From NCBI GenBank assembly GCA_031292625.1, contig JARLGU010000056.1:1-64000 (forward strand): a stretch of DNA of 64,000 bases, written 5' to 3'. The position numbers and the translations under genes are program-made. The notes beneath the pieces are model-generated. The model ran no database searches, was not told the origin of the DNA, and saw only the letters and a program-made list of their open reading frames with translations. Positions 17,770-26,434 of the stretch are shown here, piece after piece (position 1 is the stretch's first letter; each line of letters begins with the position of its first letter). This DNA comes from Capsulimonadaceae bacterium (lineage in GTDB: Bacteria > Armatimonadota > Armatimonadia > Armatimonadales > Capsulimonadaceae).

Positions 17770-18033
17770 ATGCCCACCTCATACACAATCAGCGTTCGCG
17801 TTACGCCTCGCTCGTCGAAGAGCGAGGTGCGATTCGAGGACGGGGTGCTGCACGTGCGGACGACGTCGCCGCCGGTGGATGGGGCCGCAAATGCGGCGTG
17901 CGTCGAGCTGATCGCGAAGACGCTGGGGGTGTCGAAGTCGCGGGTGAGCGTGATTAAGGGACTGAAGTCGCGACGGAAGACGGTGCTTGTTGACCCGTTT
18001 GAGGGCCATTGGCCGTGGCCCGATTCATCATGA
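17770..18033 (+). CDS. DUF167 / YggU-family protein
   Basis: 87 residues. The sequence VRVTPRSSKSEV, then VRTTSPPVDGAANAACVELI and LGVSKSRVSVIKGLKSRRKTV, is the complete DUF167 pattern (usually 75-100 residues). The family function is not established. The last 80 bases overlap the end of the minus-strand MotE-like gene, so the C-terminal PFEGHWPWPDSS is encoded opposite that gene. Either protein's last residues may have been shaped by the overlap. Start ATG 17770 has no strong ribosome site. Confidence 0.8.
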   Translation: MPTSYTISVRVTPRSSKSEVRFEDGVLHVRTTSPPVDGAANAACVELIAKTLGVSKSRVSVIKGLKSRRKTVLVDPFEGHWPWPDSS

Positions 18034-18526
18034 TCGTCAGTTTTGCCGCCCGGTTCTGCGGCAGCGCGACGAGCACCTTGCCCGCCTTTTGCTCGTCCAT
18101 GTGGATCAGCGCGTCGCAGACCTGATCGTCGGGAAGCTTCTCGAAGATGCCGGCGATCTCTGCGGGTTTCATCGTGTCGTAAATCGCGGACATCTTACTG
18201 GATGTCGTAACTGGTCCGCCGGTCGTATCGCCGCCGGCCGCTTTCTTGTCCAGAGCTGCCTTCTGTTGCGCAAGCTGTATGCGTTCCGCATCCAGAGCTT
18301 GCCGGTCCGCGGCGAGCGGGTCGGGCGCGGGGACGAGCGGGGCGAGAGCGTTGCTCATCGCTGCTTTGCTTTTGGGCGCGTGGTAAAGCTTGAGCGCCAC
18401 GAAGACCTTTGCCGCGCCGGCGTTATGGGCCGCCATCCTGGCGACTGGAATGACGCCGAAGAACGCCAGCGCGTACGTCACGCCCAACACGACGAGCACG
18501 CCCAGAATGGCTAGAAGAGCTTTCAT
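17954..18526 (-). CDS. motE: MotE-like protein with MgtE-N-type domain
   Basis: 190 residues. An N-terminal membrane helix (MKALLAILGVLVVLGVTYAL) is followed by a helical, probably coiled-coil, stretch (DRQALDAERIQLAQQKAAL). Then comes an MgtE-N-like repeat domain, about 115-165 (YDTMKPAEIAGIFEKLPDD, ALIHMDEQKAGKVLVALP). This is the layout of MotE/FlbB-like flagellar proteins, which act in the periplasm with MotC or motor parts. It is the last gene of the flagellar operon, and its ATG overlaps the preceding stop (ATGA). The symbol is by analogy only. Confidence 0.7.
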   Translation of the reverse strand: MKALLAILGVLVVLGVTYALAFFGVIPVARMAAHNAGAAKVFVALKLYHAPKSKAAMSNALAPLVPAPDPLAADRQALDAERIQLAQQKAALDKKAAGGDTTGGPVTTSSKMSAIYDTMKPAEIAGIFEKLPDDQVCDALIHMDEQKAGKVLVALPQNRAAKLTIMMNRATANGPQTGQQAPSSVATSVP

Positions 18527-19137
18527 TTATCGGCCATCAGTCCGCGTACTTTGCGGACATACTCCTGTGTTTCGGGATAGGGCGGGATCCCGCCCGCTCG
18601 GCGAACGGCGTTCGGTCCCGCGTTGTATGCCGCAAGGGCAAGGTCGATGTCGCCGCCGAATTGGCTGAGAAGATTCGAAAGCTGATGCGTCCCGGCATCG
18701 ATGTTTTGCTCTGGATCGAACGGATTCGTAACGCCGTATTCGGTTTCGTTTGCGGGCATCAGCTGCATGAGACCCTTGGCTCCGGCGCGTGAGACCGCAG
18801 CCGGGTTGCCGTCGGATTCTGCTTGCACGACGGCGCTGACCAAATTGGGGTCGACGCCATATTTATTTGCGCTTGCCTGGATCAACGCGGCGTAATCGTT
18901 CGTGTTGCCGCCCGGAAGCGCGCGCATCGTCAGCGCGCTCGGCGACAGCGGTTGGATTGCGGCGAGCGAGGGAAGGTTGCGCGGCATGCGGACGCCCGCC
19001 GATTGCAGCGCGGCGTCGAAGGATTGCGGCGGCGCGGCTGGCGGCGCGGACGGCTCTTCGCCGTCGAGCTGTTCGATATGGGCTTGGATTTGTTGTATTC
19101 GTGTCATTACGCGACTAACGCTTGGCGGTATGTTCAT
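18523..19137 (-). CDS. Lytic transglycosylase (SLT domain), flagellar-operon associated
   Basis: 204 residues. The C-terminal half is an SLT/lysozyme-like domain: DPNLVSAVVQAESDGNPAAVS (read in overlapping parts, catalytic Glu107), GAKGLMQLMP, and LALAAYNAGPNAVRRAGGIPPYPETQ. The N-terminal 80 residues are low-complexity, Ala/Pro-rich, and include RIQQIQAHIEQL near the start. No classical signal peptide is seen, so export could be through the flagellar system or by another route. It sits between fliJ and the motE-like gene, where such an enzyme would open peptidoglycan for the rod. ATGA overlap with the next gene. Confidence 0.85.
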   Translation of the reverse strand: MNIPPSVSRVMTRIQQIQAHIEQLDGEEPSAPPAAPPQSFDAALQSAGVRMPRNLPSLAAIQPLSPSALTMRALPGGNTNDYAALIQASANKYGVDPNLVSAVVQAESDGNPAAVSRAGAKGLMQLMPANETEYGVTNPFDPEQNIDAGTHQLSNLLSQFGGDIDLALAAYNAGPNAVRRAGGIPPYPETQEYVRKVRGLMADK

Positions 19138-19222
19138 CGATATTCCTCCTCATGCGCCGGACAGCATTTCTTCGGCTCGACGTTCGGCGAGCGGGCTTCC
19201 GGTTATACTTCTCATCGCTTGT

Positions 19223-19690
19223 CTATGCCGCGCGGTCGTCGTTGGTGCGTTTGTAACTAAATCGCGTGCTGGCCAGTTCGTCGTTTTCGGTTTGCTCGAC
19301 TTTGTTCGCGAGCATGACATGGGATTCGTGATCGCGTTCCTTGAGCTTATCGACGATCCTGCGGTTTTGCGATGCGCCGACCAGGTTCAGGCGGAAGGCC
19401 TCCGCAGTCGATTGAAGCTGACGGACGCTATCGAATTGTTCGTGGACGCAGAGCGTGATCGATTGAATGTAGTCCTGATAGGCGCGAGCTTCTTCGGGAC
19501 TGAAGTGTCCCGCTAGACGGATCTCCGTGAACTCCTGCAGTATGGCCGCGCGTGCTTCTTCGAGTTGTTCGAGAAGCTTTTGTCCCTGTACGAGAGCGCG
19601 TTGCGCTTCGCCGTAGCTCCTCTTCGCATGGGTTTCGATGCGCTCTCGCTGTTCCAGAACGGTCTGCAACCGAAACTTGAACCGTTTCAT
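19223..19690 (-). CDS. fliJ: Flagellar export chaperone/stalk protein FliJ
   Basis: 155 residues, nearly all helical and highly charged. It opens MKRFKFRLQTVLEQRERIE, the usual FliJ start (F-x-L-x-x-VL). A coiled coil spans the length. FliJ is the central stalk of the FliI hexamer in the flagellar type III export apparatus. The start overlaps the fliI stop by 4 bases (ATGA). The position directly after fliI is standard and supports the call, since FliJ sequences are poorly conserved. Confidence 0.85.
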   Translation of the reverse strand: MKRFKFRLQTVLEQRERIETHAKRSYGEAQRALVQGQKLLEQLEEARAAILQEFTEIRLAGHFSPEEARAYQDYIQSITLCVHEQFDSVRQLQSTAEAFRLNLVGASQNRRIVDKLKERDHESHVMLANKVEQTENDELASTRFSYKRTNDDRAA

Positions 19691-21033
19691 TCGACGAATA
19701 TCCCTTCTAGTCGCTGCAGCGTTGAGGCAAGGTCCGAATACTCGTGGATCTCTTGCTGAAGAAAGCCCCGGACGGATTCGATCAGGCGCTTCGCTTCGTC
19801 AATGCGCGGGTTCGAGCCGTCCGCGTAGGCTCCGATATTAATGAGATCTTCGGCTTCTTTGTACGCCGCCAATACCGCTCTTAACCGTCCAGCGATCGTG
19901 CGTTGTGAACTGGATGTAATCTGAGGCATAACGCGCGAGACGGACGAAGCGATATCGATTGCAGGATAGTGGTTCTGAGCGGCAAGGGCGCGCGAGAGGA
20001 TGACGTGGCCGTCGAGGATACCTCGCACGGTGTCGGCGATCGGTTCGTTCATATCGTCGCCGTCCACGAGGACGGTATAGAGTCCGGTGATCGTGCCTTT
20101 ATCGCTTGTTCCGCTGCGCTCGAGGATGCGCGGAAGCAGAGCGAATACGCTTGGCGTGTAGCCGCGCGTCGCGGGCGGTTCGCCCACCGCGAGGCCGACC
20201 TCGCGTTGCGCCATTGCAAGGCGCGTGACGGAGTCCATCATCAACATGACGTCCTTACCCTCGTCGCGGAAGTACTCGGCGATCGTCGTGGCGACCAAGG
20301 CGGCTTTAAGGCGTACGAGGGGCGGCTTGTCGCTCGTTGCGATTACCAGCACCGAGCGCCTCAGGCCTTCTTCGCCGAGATCCTCTTCGATGAACTCGCG
20401 GACCTCACGACCTCGTTCGCCAGTGAGGCAGATGACGTTGATGTCGGCGCTCGTATTTCGGGCGATCATGCCGAGTAAGGTGCTTTTGCCGACGCCGGAG
20501 CCTGAGAAGATGCCGACGCGTTGGCCCTTGCCCACGGAGAGTACGCCGTCGAGCGCGCGGACGCCGACGCAAAGTTGATCGGTGATGCGGCGGCGCGAGA
20601 GGGCATCGGGCGGCACTGCGTTTACTTTGTAGGATTTTGCGCCGAGGCAGCGAATGCCGCCCTTGCCGTCCATCGGCTCGCCGAGGCCGTCCAGAACGCG
20701 TCCAAGCAGGTGGTCGCCGACGATCACTTGCTGCGTGTGATCGGTTCCGACGACCTCCGCTCCCGCGCGGATCCCTTCCATTTCGCCAAGCGGCATGAGC
20801 AGGACGCGGTTCGACTTAAAGCCGACGACCTCCGCCATTGTCGCGAGTTGATTTCGTTTTGAACGGATCTCGCAGATCTCGCCGATCTGCGCCGCGGGGC
20901 CCGTGCTTTCGACGACGAGGCCAATCACCTGAGTGACGACGCCGTTGCTGCGAACGGGGTCGAGCTGGCGGATGATCCCACGATAACGGGAAAGGTCGAT
21001 CGGGGCGGGAGGGATGGAGACCGTTTGGCTCAT
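19687..21033 (-). CDS. fliI: Flagellum-specific ATPase FliI
   Basis: 448 residues, normal length. Walker A is GSGVGKST (178-185); Walker B lies in DVMLMMDSVTRLAMAQ; the family signature follows as GEPPATRGYTPSVFALLP. FliI hydrolyses ATP to help unfold and load export substrates at the base of the flagellum, with FliH and FliJ. It overlaps fliH at its start and fliJ at its end by 4 bases each, so translation is coupled. Confidence 0.97.
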   Translation of the reverse strand: MSQTVSIPPAPIDLSRYRGIIRQLDPVRSNGVVTQVIGLVVESTGPAAQIGEICEIRSKRNQLATMAEVVGFKSNRVLLMPLGEMEGIRAGAEVVGTDHTQQVIVGDHLLGRVLDGLGEPMDGKGGIRCLGAKSYKVNAVPPDALSRRRITDQLCVGVRALDGVLSVGKGQRVGIFSGSGVGKSTLLGMIARNTSADINVICLTGERGREVREFIEEDLGEEGLRRSVLVIATSDKPPLVRLKAALVATTIAEYFRDEGKDVMLMMDSVTRLAMAQREVGLAVGEPPATRGYTPSVFALLPRILERSGTSDKGTITGLYTVLVDGDDMNEPIADTVRGILDGHVILSRALAAQNHYPAIDIASSVSRVMPQITSSSQRTIAGRLRAVLAAYKEAEDLINIGAYADGSNPRIDEAKRLIESVRGFLQQEIHEYSDLASTLQRLEGIFVE

Positions 21034-21758
21034 TCGACCTCCAGAGCGGTTACGACGCGCTCCAACTGCGTGTCCATCTTAGCGTCAATGGTTCCCGCAA
21101 TCGTTTCGATGACGCAGCCGCCTTGCTGGACGCGGCGGTCGTCGATGATCTCGAAATTCTCCGCGCCGTCGAGAACGAGCATAAGGTCTTCGCGCTGCGA
21201 TCGGACGGCGTCGATATCGGCGGGGCTGATGCGAACGCGAATGCGTTCTTTGTTGACCACGCGGCGCAGGCAGTGGCGAATGACTTCGCCGATCACCTTA
21301 GGGTTCTGCTGGACCTCGGTCTTGATAATCTTCTGCGCCATCTCAATGGAGAACGTAACGATGTCCTTTTCCGTTTGTTTCCAGAGTGTCGCCTTTTCTG
21401 ACTGTATTGCCGCGATTACTTGACGAATGTCGTCCGTCAGATCTTTGATGCGCTGATCCCATTCGGCATGGATTTCTGCAAGGGCGTCGATGCGAGCCTG
21501 TTCGATACCCGCCTCGAATCCTTCCTCGGTTGCCTTTGCACGGATCTCATCGCATTCGGCGTGCGCCGCCATAATCATCTGCTCGGCTTCGGCCTTGGCT
21601 TCTTCCAGCATCTGCTCAGCAATCGTTTCGGCCTTAATCAGCTCCACGTCGGCCTGGACGTGGGCGAGGCCGCCCGCGCAGTGAGCCTCCGATGCGATTT
21701 CGAGGTCGGACTTGAACGTCGGCAGCATACTCCAGAGAAGGGTCGCTTTAGACAACAA
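21030..21758 (-). CDS. fliH: Flagellar assembly protein FliH
   Basis: 242 residues from TTG 21758, which has the strong site ggggagga about 5 bases upstream; ATG 21728 is an alternative. A long Glu/Ala-rich coiled coil (about 40-110; IAEQMLEEAKAEAEQMIM) leads to a C-terminal domain with IVTFSIEMAQKIIKTEV and VRISPADIDAV, as in FliH/YscL/V-ATPase E-type peripheral stalk proteins. FliH binds and regulates FliI. It overlaps the end of fliG by 11 bases. Confidence 0.92.
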   Translation of the reverse strand: MLSKATLLWSMLPTFKSDLEIASEAHCAGGLAHVQADVELIKAETIAEQMLEEAKAEAEQMIMAAHAECDEIRAKATEEGFEAGIEQARIDALAEIHAEWDQRIKDLTDDIRQVIAAIQSEKATLWKQTEKDIVTFSIEMAQKIIKTEVQQNPKVIGEVIRHCLRRVVNKERIRVRISPADIDAVRSQREDLMLVLDGAENFEIIDDRRVQQGGCVIETIAGTIDAKMDTQLERVVTALEVE

Positions 21759-22767
21759 GTTCCTCCCCTCCGCCGCCCGGGCGAGCTACGATGATTTCTC
21801 CGGCTTCTTCGAGCTTTCGGATGATGTTTACGATCCTCTGCTGCGCTTCTTCTACGTTGCGTACGCGAACGGGGCCCATGAACTCCATGTCTTCCTTGAG
21901 CATCGTCGCCGCGCGTTCGGACATATTCTTGAAGATGCGCGCCTGGACGTTTTCGCCGACGCCTTTGAGGGCGAGGGCCAGTTCTTTGCCGTCGACCTCC
22001 TTGAGGACCTGCTGGATGGCGCGGTCGTCCAGCGCGATGATGTCCTCGAAAACGAACATCAGCTTCTTGACTTCCTCGGCGATCTCCGGGTTGTTTTCTG
22101 ACAGCGATTCGAGGATCGTTTTTTCCGTGCCGCGGTCGACCCAGTTGAGCACCTCGACGAGAGACTTGATGCCGCCCGCTTGCGTGTAATCGGTGTTGAC
22201 GACGGATGAAAGCTTGCGTTCCAGAACGCGTTCGACTTCGCGAATGACCTCCGGCGGGGTCTTGTCCAACATTGCGATTCGCCGGGCAACCTCCGCGCGG
22301 GTTTCGTGGGGAAGGCCGGACAATATGTTGGCTGCGTGGCTCGGCGGCAGGTACGCCAGAATGAGCGCGATCGTTTGTGGGTGTTCGTTCTGAATGAAGG
22401 TGATGATCTGAGAGGCATCCGCGCGCTTGATAAAGTCAAACGGCATCACCTGCATGGCCTGCAGGACGCGTCCGATGATGCTCTGCGCGGTTTCCTGACC
22501 GAACGCCTGCATCAAGACCGCCTTGGCCGCTTCGACGCCGCCTTCGGCGATGTACTCCTGCGCCATGCACAGACTGTGGAACTCGTCGACAATCTCGGTG
22601 CGCACTTCGGGGCTGACTTTGCCGGTTCGCGAGATCTCGAGCGTGAGCATCTCGACTTCCTCGGTGCTCAGGTGCTGGAATACCAGCGCAGAGACGCCGG
22701 GGCCGAGGGCCACAAGAAGGATGGCTGCCTTCTGGCGCGAGTTAAGCGAGCGTGCGCCGAATGCCAT
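21748..22767 (-). CDS. fliG: Flagellar motor switch protein FliG
   Basis: 339 residues, the usual length. The N-terminal domain has QKAAILLVALGPGVSA and LSTEEVEMLTLEI. The middle domain has the EHPQ motif (NEHPQTIALILAYLPP). The C-terminal charged torque helix includes DDRAIQQVLKEVDGKELALA. FliG links the MS ring to the C ring and faces the stator. TAATG-type one-base overlap with the fliF stop. Confidence 0.97.
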   Translation of the reverse strand: MAFGARSLNSRQKAAILLVALGPGVSALVFQHLSTEEVEMLTLEISRTGKVSPEVRTEIVDEFHSLCMAQEYIAEGGVEAAKAVLMQAFGQETAQSIIGRVLQAMQVMPFDFIKRADASQIITFIQNEHPQTIALILAYLPPSHAANILSGLPHETRAEVARRIAMLDKTPPEVIREVERVLERKLSSVVNTDYTQAGGIKSLVEVLNWVDRGTEKTILESLSENNPEIAEEVKKLMFVFEDIIALDDRAIQQVLKEVDGKELALALKGVGENVQARIFKNMSERAATMLKEDMEFMGPVRVRNVEEAQQRIVNIIRKLEEAGEIIVARPGGGGEELVV

Positions 22768-24419
22768 TATTGGGAACCTCCGTCATCAGCCAGCCAGCCC
22801 TTGAGCAGAAGGGTAACGTTGTCCGAATGGCTGCGGATCATTTCGCGAATGGCTTCGAGCTTCTCGTCCTGTTGCTCCTCGATCTCCGGGATTGCCCGGC
22901 GCGAGCGGACTTCCGGCATTTCGCCCAGCACGTCCTCGATCGTCAACGGCGGCTCGCCAAGCATGCCGGGTTCCGCGTTCCCATACGTTCCGCCGGAAAG
23001 CAGCGGGCGGGCTTCCGCGGTTTCGAGAGCCCGGACTCTGTCCCGGCTGACGGTCCCCGGGGCTCTTGTGAAGACGAAGAACAGGAAGCCTACCACGAGC
23101 AGGACGGCGACGACTTTGGCGATCATTTCGGAACGCTGCTGGCTGACAATCGCCGTGGTCTGAGCTTGCTCGGCGAGCGCCATCGCGTCGCTGAACGGCA
23201 CCTGCTGGACGGAAACGGCCCGGGTGGGATCGGTTGCAGTGACTCCCGCAAGCGTCGAAAGGTAAGTTTGTACCGACTGGATTGTGGCGGGCGGAATCGA
23301 CTTGTCGATGAGCACCGCGATCGCGAGGCGCTGGATTGAGCCAGTTGCCTGACTGGTATCCGTGACGGTCTGGCTTGGCGAGTACGTCGCCGTCGCATCG
23401 CTCTTTGCGTATACGTAGCCGCCATTCGCGGTGCTGCCGGAAGGGTAGGTCGGCGGTGCGCCGGTCGGCGTATTGGCCGACGCTCCGGCAATTCCCCCCG
23501 CGCCCTTGGCGCCGGCGCCGGTGTAGTTCTCGCTGGTGTCGCTCTGGTTGATCAGCGTGCCTTTTTGGGTGCGCGTGTCGGTGACGTGAACGAGGTTGTA
23601 GTTGAGCTCCGCCGTGACCGTGACGAGCGATTTTCGCGGCCCAAGGACCATGTCTAAATAGCTCTGATACTCTTTTCGCTTCTGCTCGGCATAGGCGTGC
23701 TCGGCGGCGATTTTGGCTGCACTGCCGCCGCTCGCCCCGGGGCCGTTGGGGTTTACGCCGCCATCCCAGAGCATCGCGCCGGTGCCGTCCGAGACGACGA
23801 CGTTCTTGACGTCGAGGCCCTTGACGCTCTTGGCGACCAGATTGGCGATGCCCATAATCTGGTCGTTTGAGAGCGACATCATTGGTTTCAGGTTGACGAC
23901 GACGCTAGCGGATGCAGGGACATTGTCGCTGACGAACGGCGAATCGTTGCCGTCGGAGACGTGCACGGAAGCGCTGGCGACCTCGGCAAGCGAGCCGATC
24001 GTTTTAGAAAGCTCGCCTTCGAGAGCCATCCGGATATACTGCTTTTGAACGTCCGACGTGGTGCCCATGCTGATCTGTTTCAGCCATTCGGAGCCCATCA
24101 GGCTGCTCGCCTTCGCCGGCAGACCCTGGCGGATCATATCCATGCGCAGGTGGTCTTTATCTTTAGAGGGAACACGGATGGTTCGCTCGCCATCGGCGAG
24201 TTGATACTTGACATGCTCTTCGTCGAGCTTCTGGGTGATCGCGGCGGCGTCGTCGGGGGAGAGGTCGGTAAAGAGATCTTCGTAGCTTGGCGCTGTGGCA
24301 AGCATTCCCGCCACCGCCAGGCTCGCGAAGATTACGACGATGATGCCGACGCCAATAATGCGGCTCGAAACGCTTGCCGCATCCCACCAGGTTCTTAGTT
24401 GTTCAAGTAGCGTATTCAT
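22767..24419 (-). CDS. fliF: Flagellar MS-ring protein FliF
   Basis: 550 residues. Two membrane helices (about 22-44 and 440-460) flank the periplasmic ring-building domains. The family stretches DLSPDDAAAITQKLDEEHVKYQL, read in parts, and SMGTTSDVQKQYIRMALEGEL, KSLVTVTAELNY and the C-terminal FliG-binding helix near ERAIPEIEEQQ-like residues are present. A Gly/Ala/Thr-rich loop at about 290-350 is typical of the non-conserved middle. FliF forms the MS ring and export-gate housing. The gene is followed directly by fliG. Confidence 0.97.
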   Translation of the reverse strand: MNTLLEQLRTWWDAASVSSRIIGVGIIVVIFASLAVAGMLATAPSYEDLFTDLSPDDAAAITQKLDEEHVKYQLADGERTIRVPSKDKDHLRMDMIRQGLPAKASSLMGSEWLKQISMGTTSDVQKQYIRMALEGELSKTIGSLAEVASASVHVSDGNDSPFVSDNVPASASVVVNLKPMMSLSNDQIMGIANLVAKSVKGLDVKNVVVSDGTGAMLWDGGVNPNGPGASGGSAAKIAAEHAYAEQKRKEYQSYLDMVLGPRKSLVTVTAELNYNLVHVTDTRTQKGTLINQSDTSENYTGAGAKGAGGIAGASANTPTGAPPTYPSGSTANGGYVYAKSDATATYSPSQTVTDTSQATGSIQRLAIAVLIDKSIPPATIQSVQTYLSTLAGVTATDPTRAVSVQQVPFSDAMALAEQAQTTAIVSQQRSEMIAKVVAVLLVVGFLFFVFTRAPGTVSRDRVRALETAEARPLLSGGTYGNAEPGMLGEPPLTIEDVLGEMPEVRSRRAIPEIEEQQDEKLEAIREMIRSHSDNVTLLLKGWLADDGGSQ

Positions 24420-24500
24420 GGGTCAGCCAGACGTGTTGAAGGGTTCGCCCTGAGGCGTGTCGCTCTATCTGCTCACTGCATTCGGGAAAATCGTATCGCG

Positions 24501-24812
24501 CTACATCGACATCCGCATGACTTCCTGGTAGGCTTCGAGCACCTTGTTCCTTACCTGGGTTGTCAGTTCGAGCGCGACGGTCGCCTTCTGCGAGGCGATC
24601 ATGACGGAGTGGATGTCGTTTGTCTGGCCCGCGGCGAACAGCTGAGCCTGATTGGCTGCGTCGTTCTGCAGGGAATTGACTTGTTCGGCCGCATCTGCCA
24701 GCGCCTTGGAAAAGCTCTTTCCATCAGGAACGCCGGAGTCGGGTTTGGCCGAAGGGAGCATTTGCAGGCGCGCATCCCCCATGCCTGAACCAATTGCATT
24801 GACCAATGCCAT
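24501..24812 (-). CDS. fliE: Flagellar hook-basal body protein FliE
   Basis: 103 residues from ATG 24812, preferred because aaaggtgg lies 9 bases upstream and the length then matches FliE (100-105). Starts at 24839 or 24821 would add 9 or 3 residues... both are possible but less well placed. Motifs: SFSKALADAAEQVNSLQ, DIHSVMIASQKATVALEL and RNKVLEAYQEVMRMSM, the conserved C-terminus. FliE connects the MS ring to the rod. Confidence 0.93.
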   Translation of the reverse strand: MALVNAIGSGMGDARLQMLPSAKPDSGVPDGKSFSKALADAAEQVNSLQNDAANQAQLFAAGQTNDIHSVMIASQKATVALELTTQVRNKVLEAYQEVMRMSM

Positions 24813-24994
24813 ATCCGCCATCCACCTTTCAAAATCCAAAAGCGGTTCCGCTTCGTTGTCCCAGCAAATAAACAGAGCCCGCCGACGTGGAAGTTATTCC
24901 ACGCACGCCGGGCTATTCACATATTTTTTGGATTGAGAGAGACGAAAATTAGGAGATTGGGACCTCGGTTATGAAAGAAAACTGTAAATAATGC
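24813..24994 (-). other. flgC-fliE spacer with hairpin at 24876-24914
   Basis: The only sizeable gap inside the flgB-to-motE operon. An imperfect stem (agccc...gggct outer arm, gtgg/ccac inner arm, 8-base loop) spans 24876-24914. On the minus strand it is followed by ctgtttattt, moderately T-rich. It could act as a partial terminator, processing site or stabiliser that lowers expression of downstream genes relative to flgBC. Confidence 0.4.
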
Positions 24995-25468
24995 TTATGC
25001 ACGGCCAATATCAAGTGCTTTCATGGCCATCCCTTTGGCTGAATTGACTGCGGTGACATCGGCTTCGTAGGCTCTGCTGGCGCCCATCATATCGACCATT
25101 TCGGTAATCACGTTGACGTTTGGCAGACGGACATAGCCTCGCGCGTTGGCGTCGGGGTTGCCGGGATCGTAGACTTCCTTGAACGGGGTCTGATCCGGGA
25201 TAATTCCGGTGACTTGCACCCCGCTAAGTTCACTTGCTTGCTGAGCGTTCTGAATTGCGCCGATGCCGCCGCCGGAACCGACCGCCGTAAGCATGCTCGC
25301 GAAGCTGTTTTCGCCGGGGGACAACACGACCGCCTTGCGCTGGAACGGCCCTCCGCCAGGCCCGCGCGTCGTATTGGCGTTGGCGAGGTTGTTGGAGATG
25401 ACGTCGAGACGCAGACGCTCGGCGGTCATTCCCGATGCACTAACATTGAGCGAATCCATGAAGCCCAT
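24995..25468 (-). CDS. flgC: Flagellar proximal rod protein FlgC
   Basis: 157 residues. The N-terminus (SLNVSASGMTAERLRLDVIS, then NNLANANTT) is the rod/hook family signature. The middle has YDPGNPDANARGYVRLPNVN, and the end NVITEMVDMMGASRAYEADV is the conserved C-terminal helix. FlgC assembles after FlgB in the proximal rod. It follows flgB after 3 bases. Confidence 0.96.
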   Translation of the reverse strand: MGFMDSLNVSASGMTAERLRLDVISNNLANANTTRGPGGGPFQRKAVVLSPGENSFASMLTAVGSGGGIGAIQNAQQASELSGVQVTGIIPDQTPFKEVYDPGNPDANARGYVRLPNVNVITEMVDMMGASRAYEADVTAVNSAKGMAMKALDIGRA

Positions 25469-25471
25469 AAA

Positions 25472-25873
25472 CTAACGCCCTTCGATCACGGATTTTAGGC
25501 TGGTGAACTGGCCGCTGGTAAGTTGCGCGCAGGTGTCGTAGTAAATCTGGTTTTGCGCAAGGCGCGACATCTCGGCGTCCATGTCCACATTGTTGCCGTC
25601 GATGCGCATTGCGCCGTCGTCGGTTTCGATGACTTCGACAGTGGGGCGGCCGTTGATGCCGTTCTCTCGGAAGCGGCGGGAACTCGCGTTGATCTGGGCG
25701 ATTCGAGCGGGAGCACCCCCTTCCGCCGTGGCCAGGACGTCCTCGAAGGACGCCTCCTTGCGGCGATAGCCGGGGGTGTTGGCATTTGCTATATTATTCG
25801 CAAGCACCTCTTGCCTCGTTGAGGCATAGTCCAGCGCTCTGCTTAGCACGTTGAGGGTCGGTGTATCCAACAT
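25472..25873 (-). CDS. flgB: Flagellar proximal rod protein FlgB
   Basis: 133 residues. LSRALDYASTRQEVLANNIA followed by NANTPGYRRKE is the FlgB form of the rod signature, and the C-terminus has VDMDAEMSRLAQNQIYYDT. First gene of the basal-body operon. The ribosome site is cgagga directly before ATG 25873. An upstream tggcaataatacaagca resembles sigma-54 elements but with the GG-GC spacing off by one. Confidence 0.96.
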   Translation of the reverse strand: MLDTPTLNVLSRALDYASTRQEVLANNIANANTPGYRRKEASFEDVLATAEGGAPARIAQINASSRRFRENGINGRPTVEVIETDDGAMRIDGNNVDMDAEMSRLAQNQIYYDTCAQLTSGQFTSLKSVIEGR

Positions 25874-26301
25874 TCCTCGTTTTTCTCCCGTTCAAACCGC
25901 TTTCGCGATCTGCTTGTATTATTGCCAGGGTTGCGATGCTTCTTTAGGGTGCTCGCTGATGAATTTGCTTTGCGGAATCGAGGCGGCTATCGACGCGCTA
26001 CCTCTGTTTCTGTTCGCCGGCGTTGCCGTGCCGTTGAGCTCGGCGGCCCAGGCTGCAAGCGGAGAACTTGTGCCTCTGTCTGGCTGGGATAACGTGTCCT
26101 GGCAAATTGCCGTCGCGCCAACGGTCGCGGCGCAGGATGGCAGGATGCGCCCGTTGATGTACTTGCCTGGGCGCGAAAGGTGCTGCCGGCGAGAGATCGC
26201 CAGCCTCAAGGCGCGGCGAGTTTAGCGCTTCAGTAGAAAGATCTGTTGCCCCATTCAAGGTTTCTTACCGGCGAGCTTAAGCCGCAACACGCGTGCGGCG
26301 A
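25874..26301. other. Intergenic region upstream of the flagellar operon
   Basis: About 430 bases between divergent flgB and the MFS gene. Short open frames exist on both strands (for example 25959-26225 plus), but none has a convincing ribosome site, family motif or codon pattern. It probably contains the flagellar operon promoter. No repeat or terminator was recognised. Confidence 0.35.
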
Positions 26302-26331
26302 GTGAAAAAGGCGCGGGAAATAGGTTATAAT
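26302..26331 (+). promoter_or_regulatory. Promoter candidate for the MFS gene
   Basis: gtgaaa at 26302-26307 (4 of 6 to TTGACA), an 18-base spacer, and a perfect TATAAT at 26326-26331, about 104 bases upstream of the TTG start. Confidence 0.5.
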
Positions 26332-26434
26332 TCAACTATTCGGCATCTCGAGGTCGGGTTGTTCTCCGATCGTCCCGCTGCACTTCCCAATTCATTATTC
26401 GCATTGCGCACACGCATTGCTCAGGAGTACTCAC

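Noticed and set aside
25874..25960. Sigma-54 promoter before flgB
   Set aside because: tggca and agca elements are present but the GG-GC distance is 11, not 10.
25959..26225. Small plus-strand protein upstream of the flagellar operon
   Set aside because: No ribosome site or family motif, and equally open frames occur on the other strand; I cannot support it.
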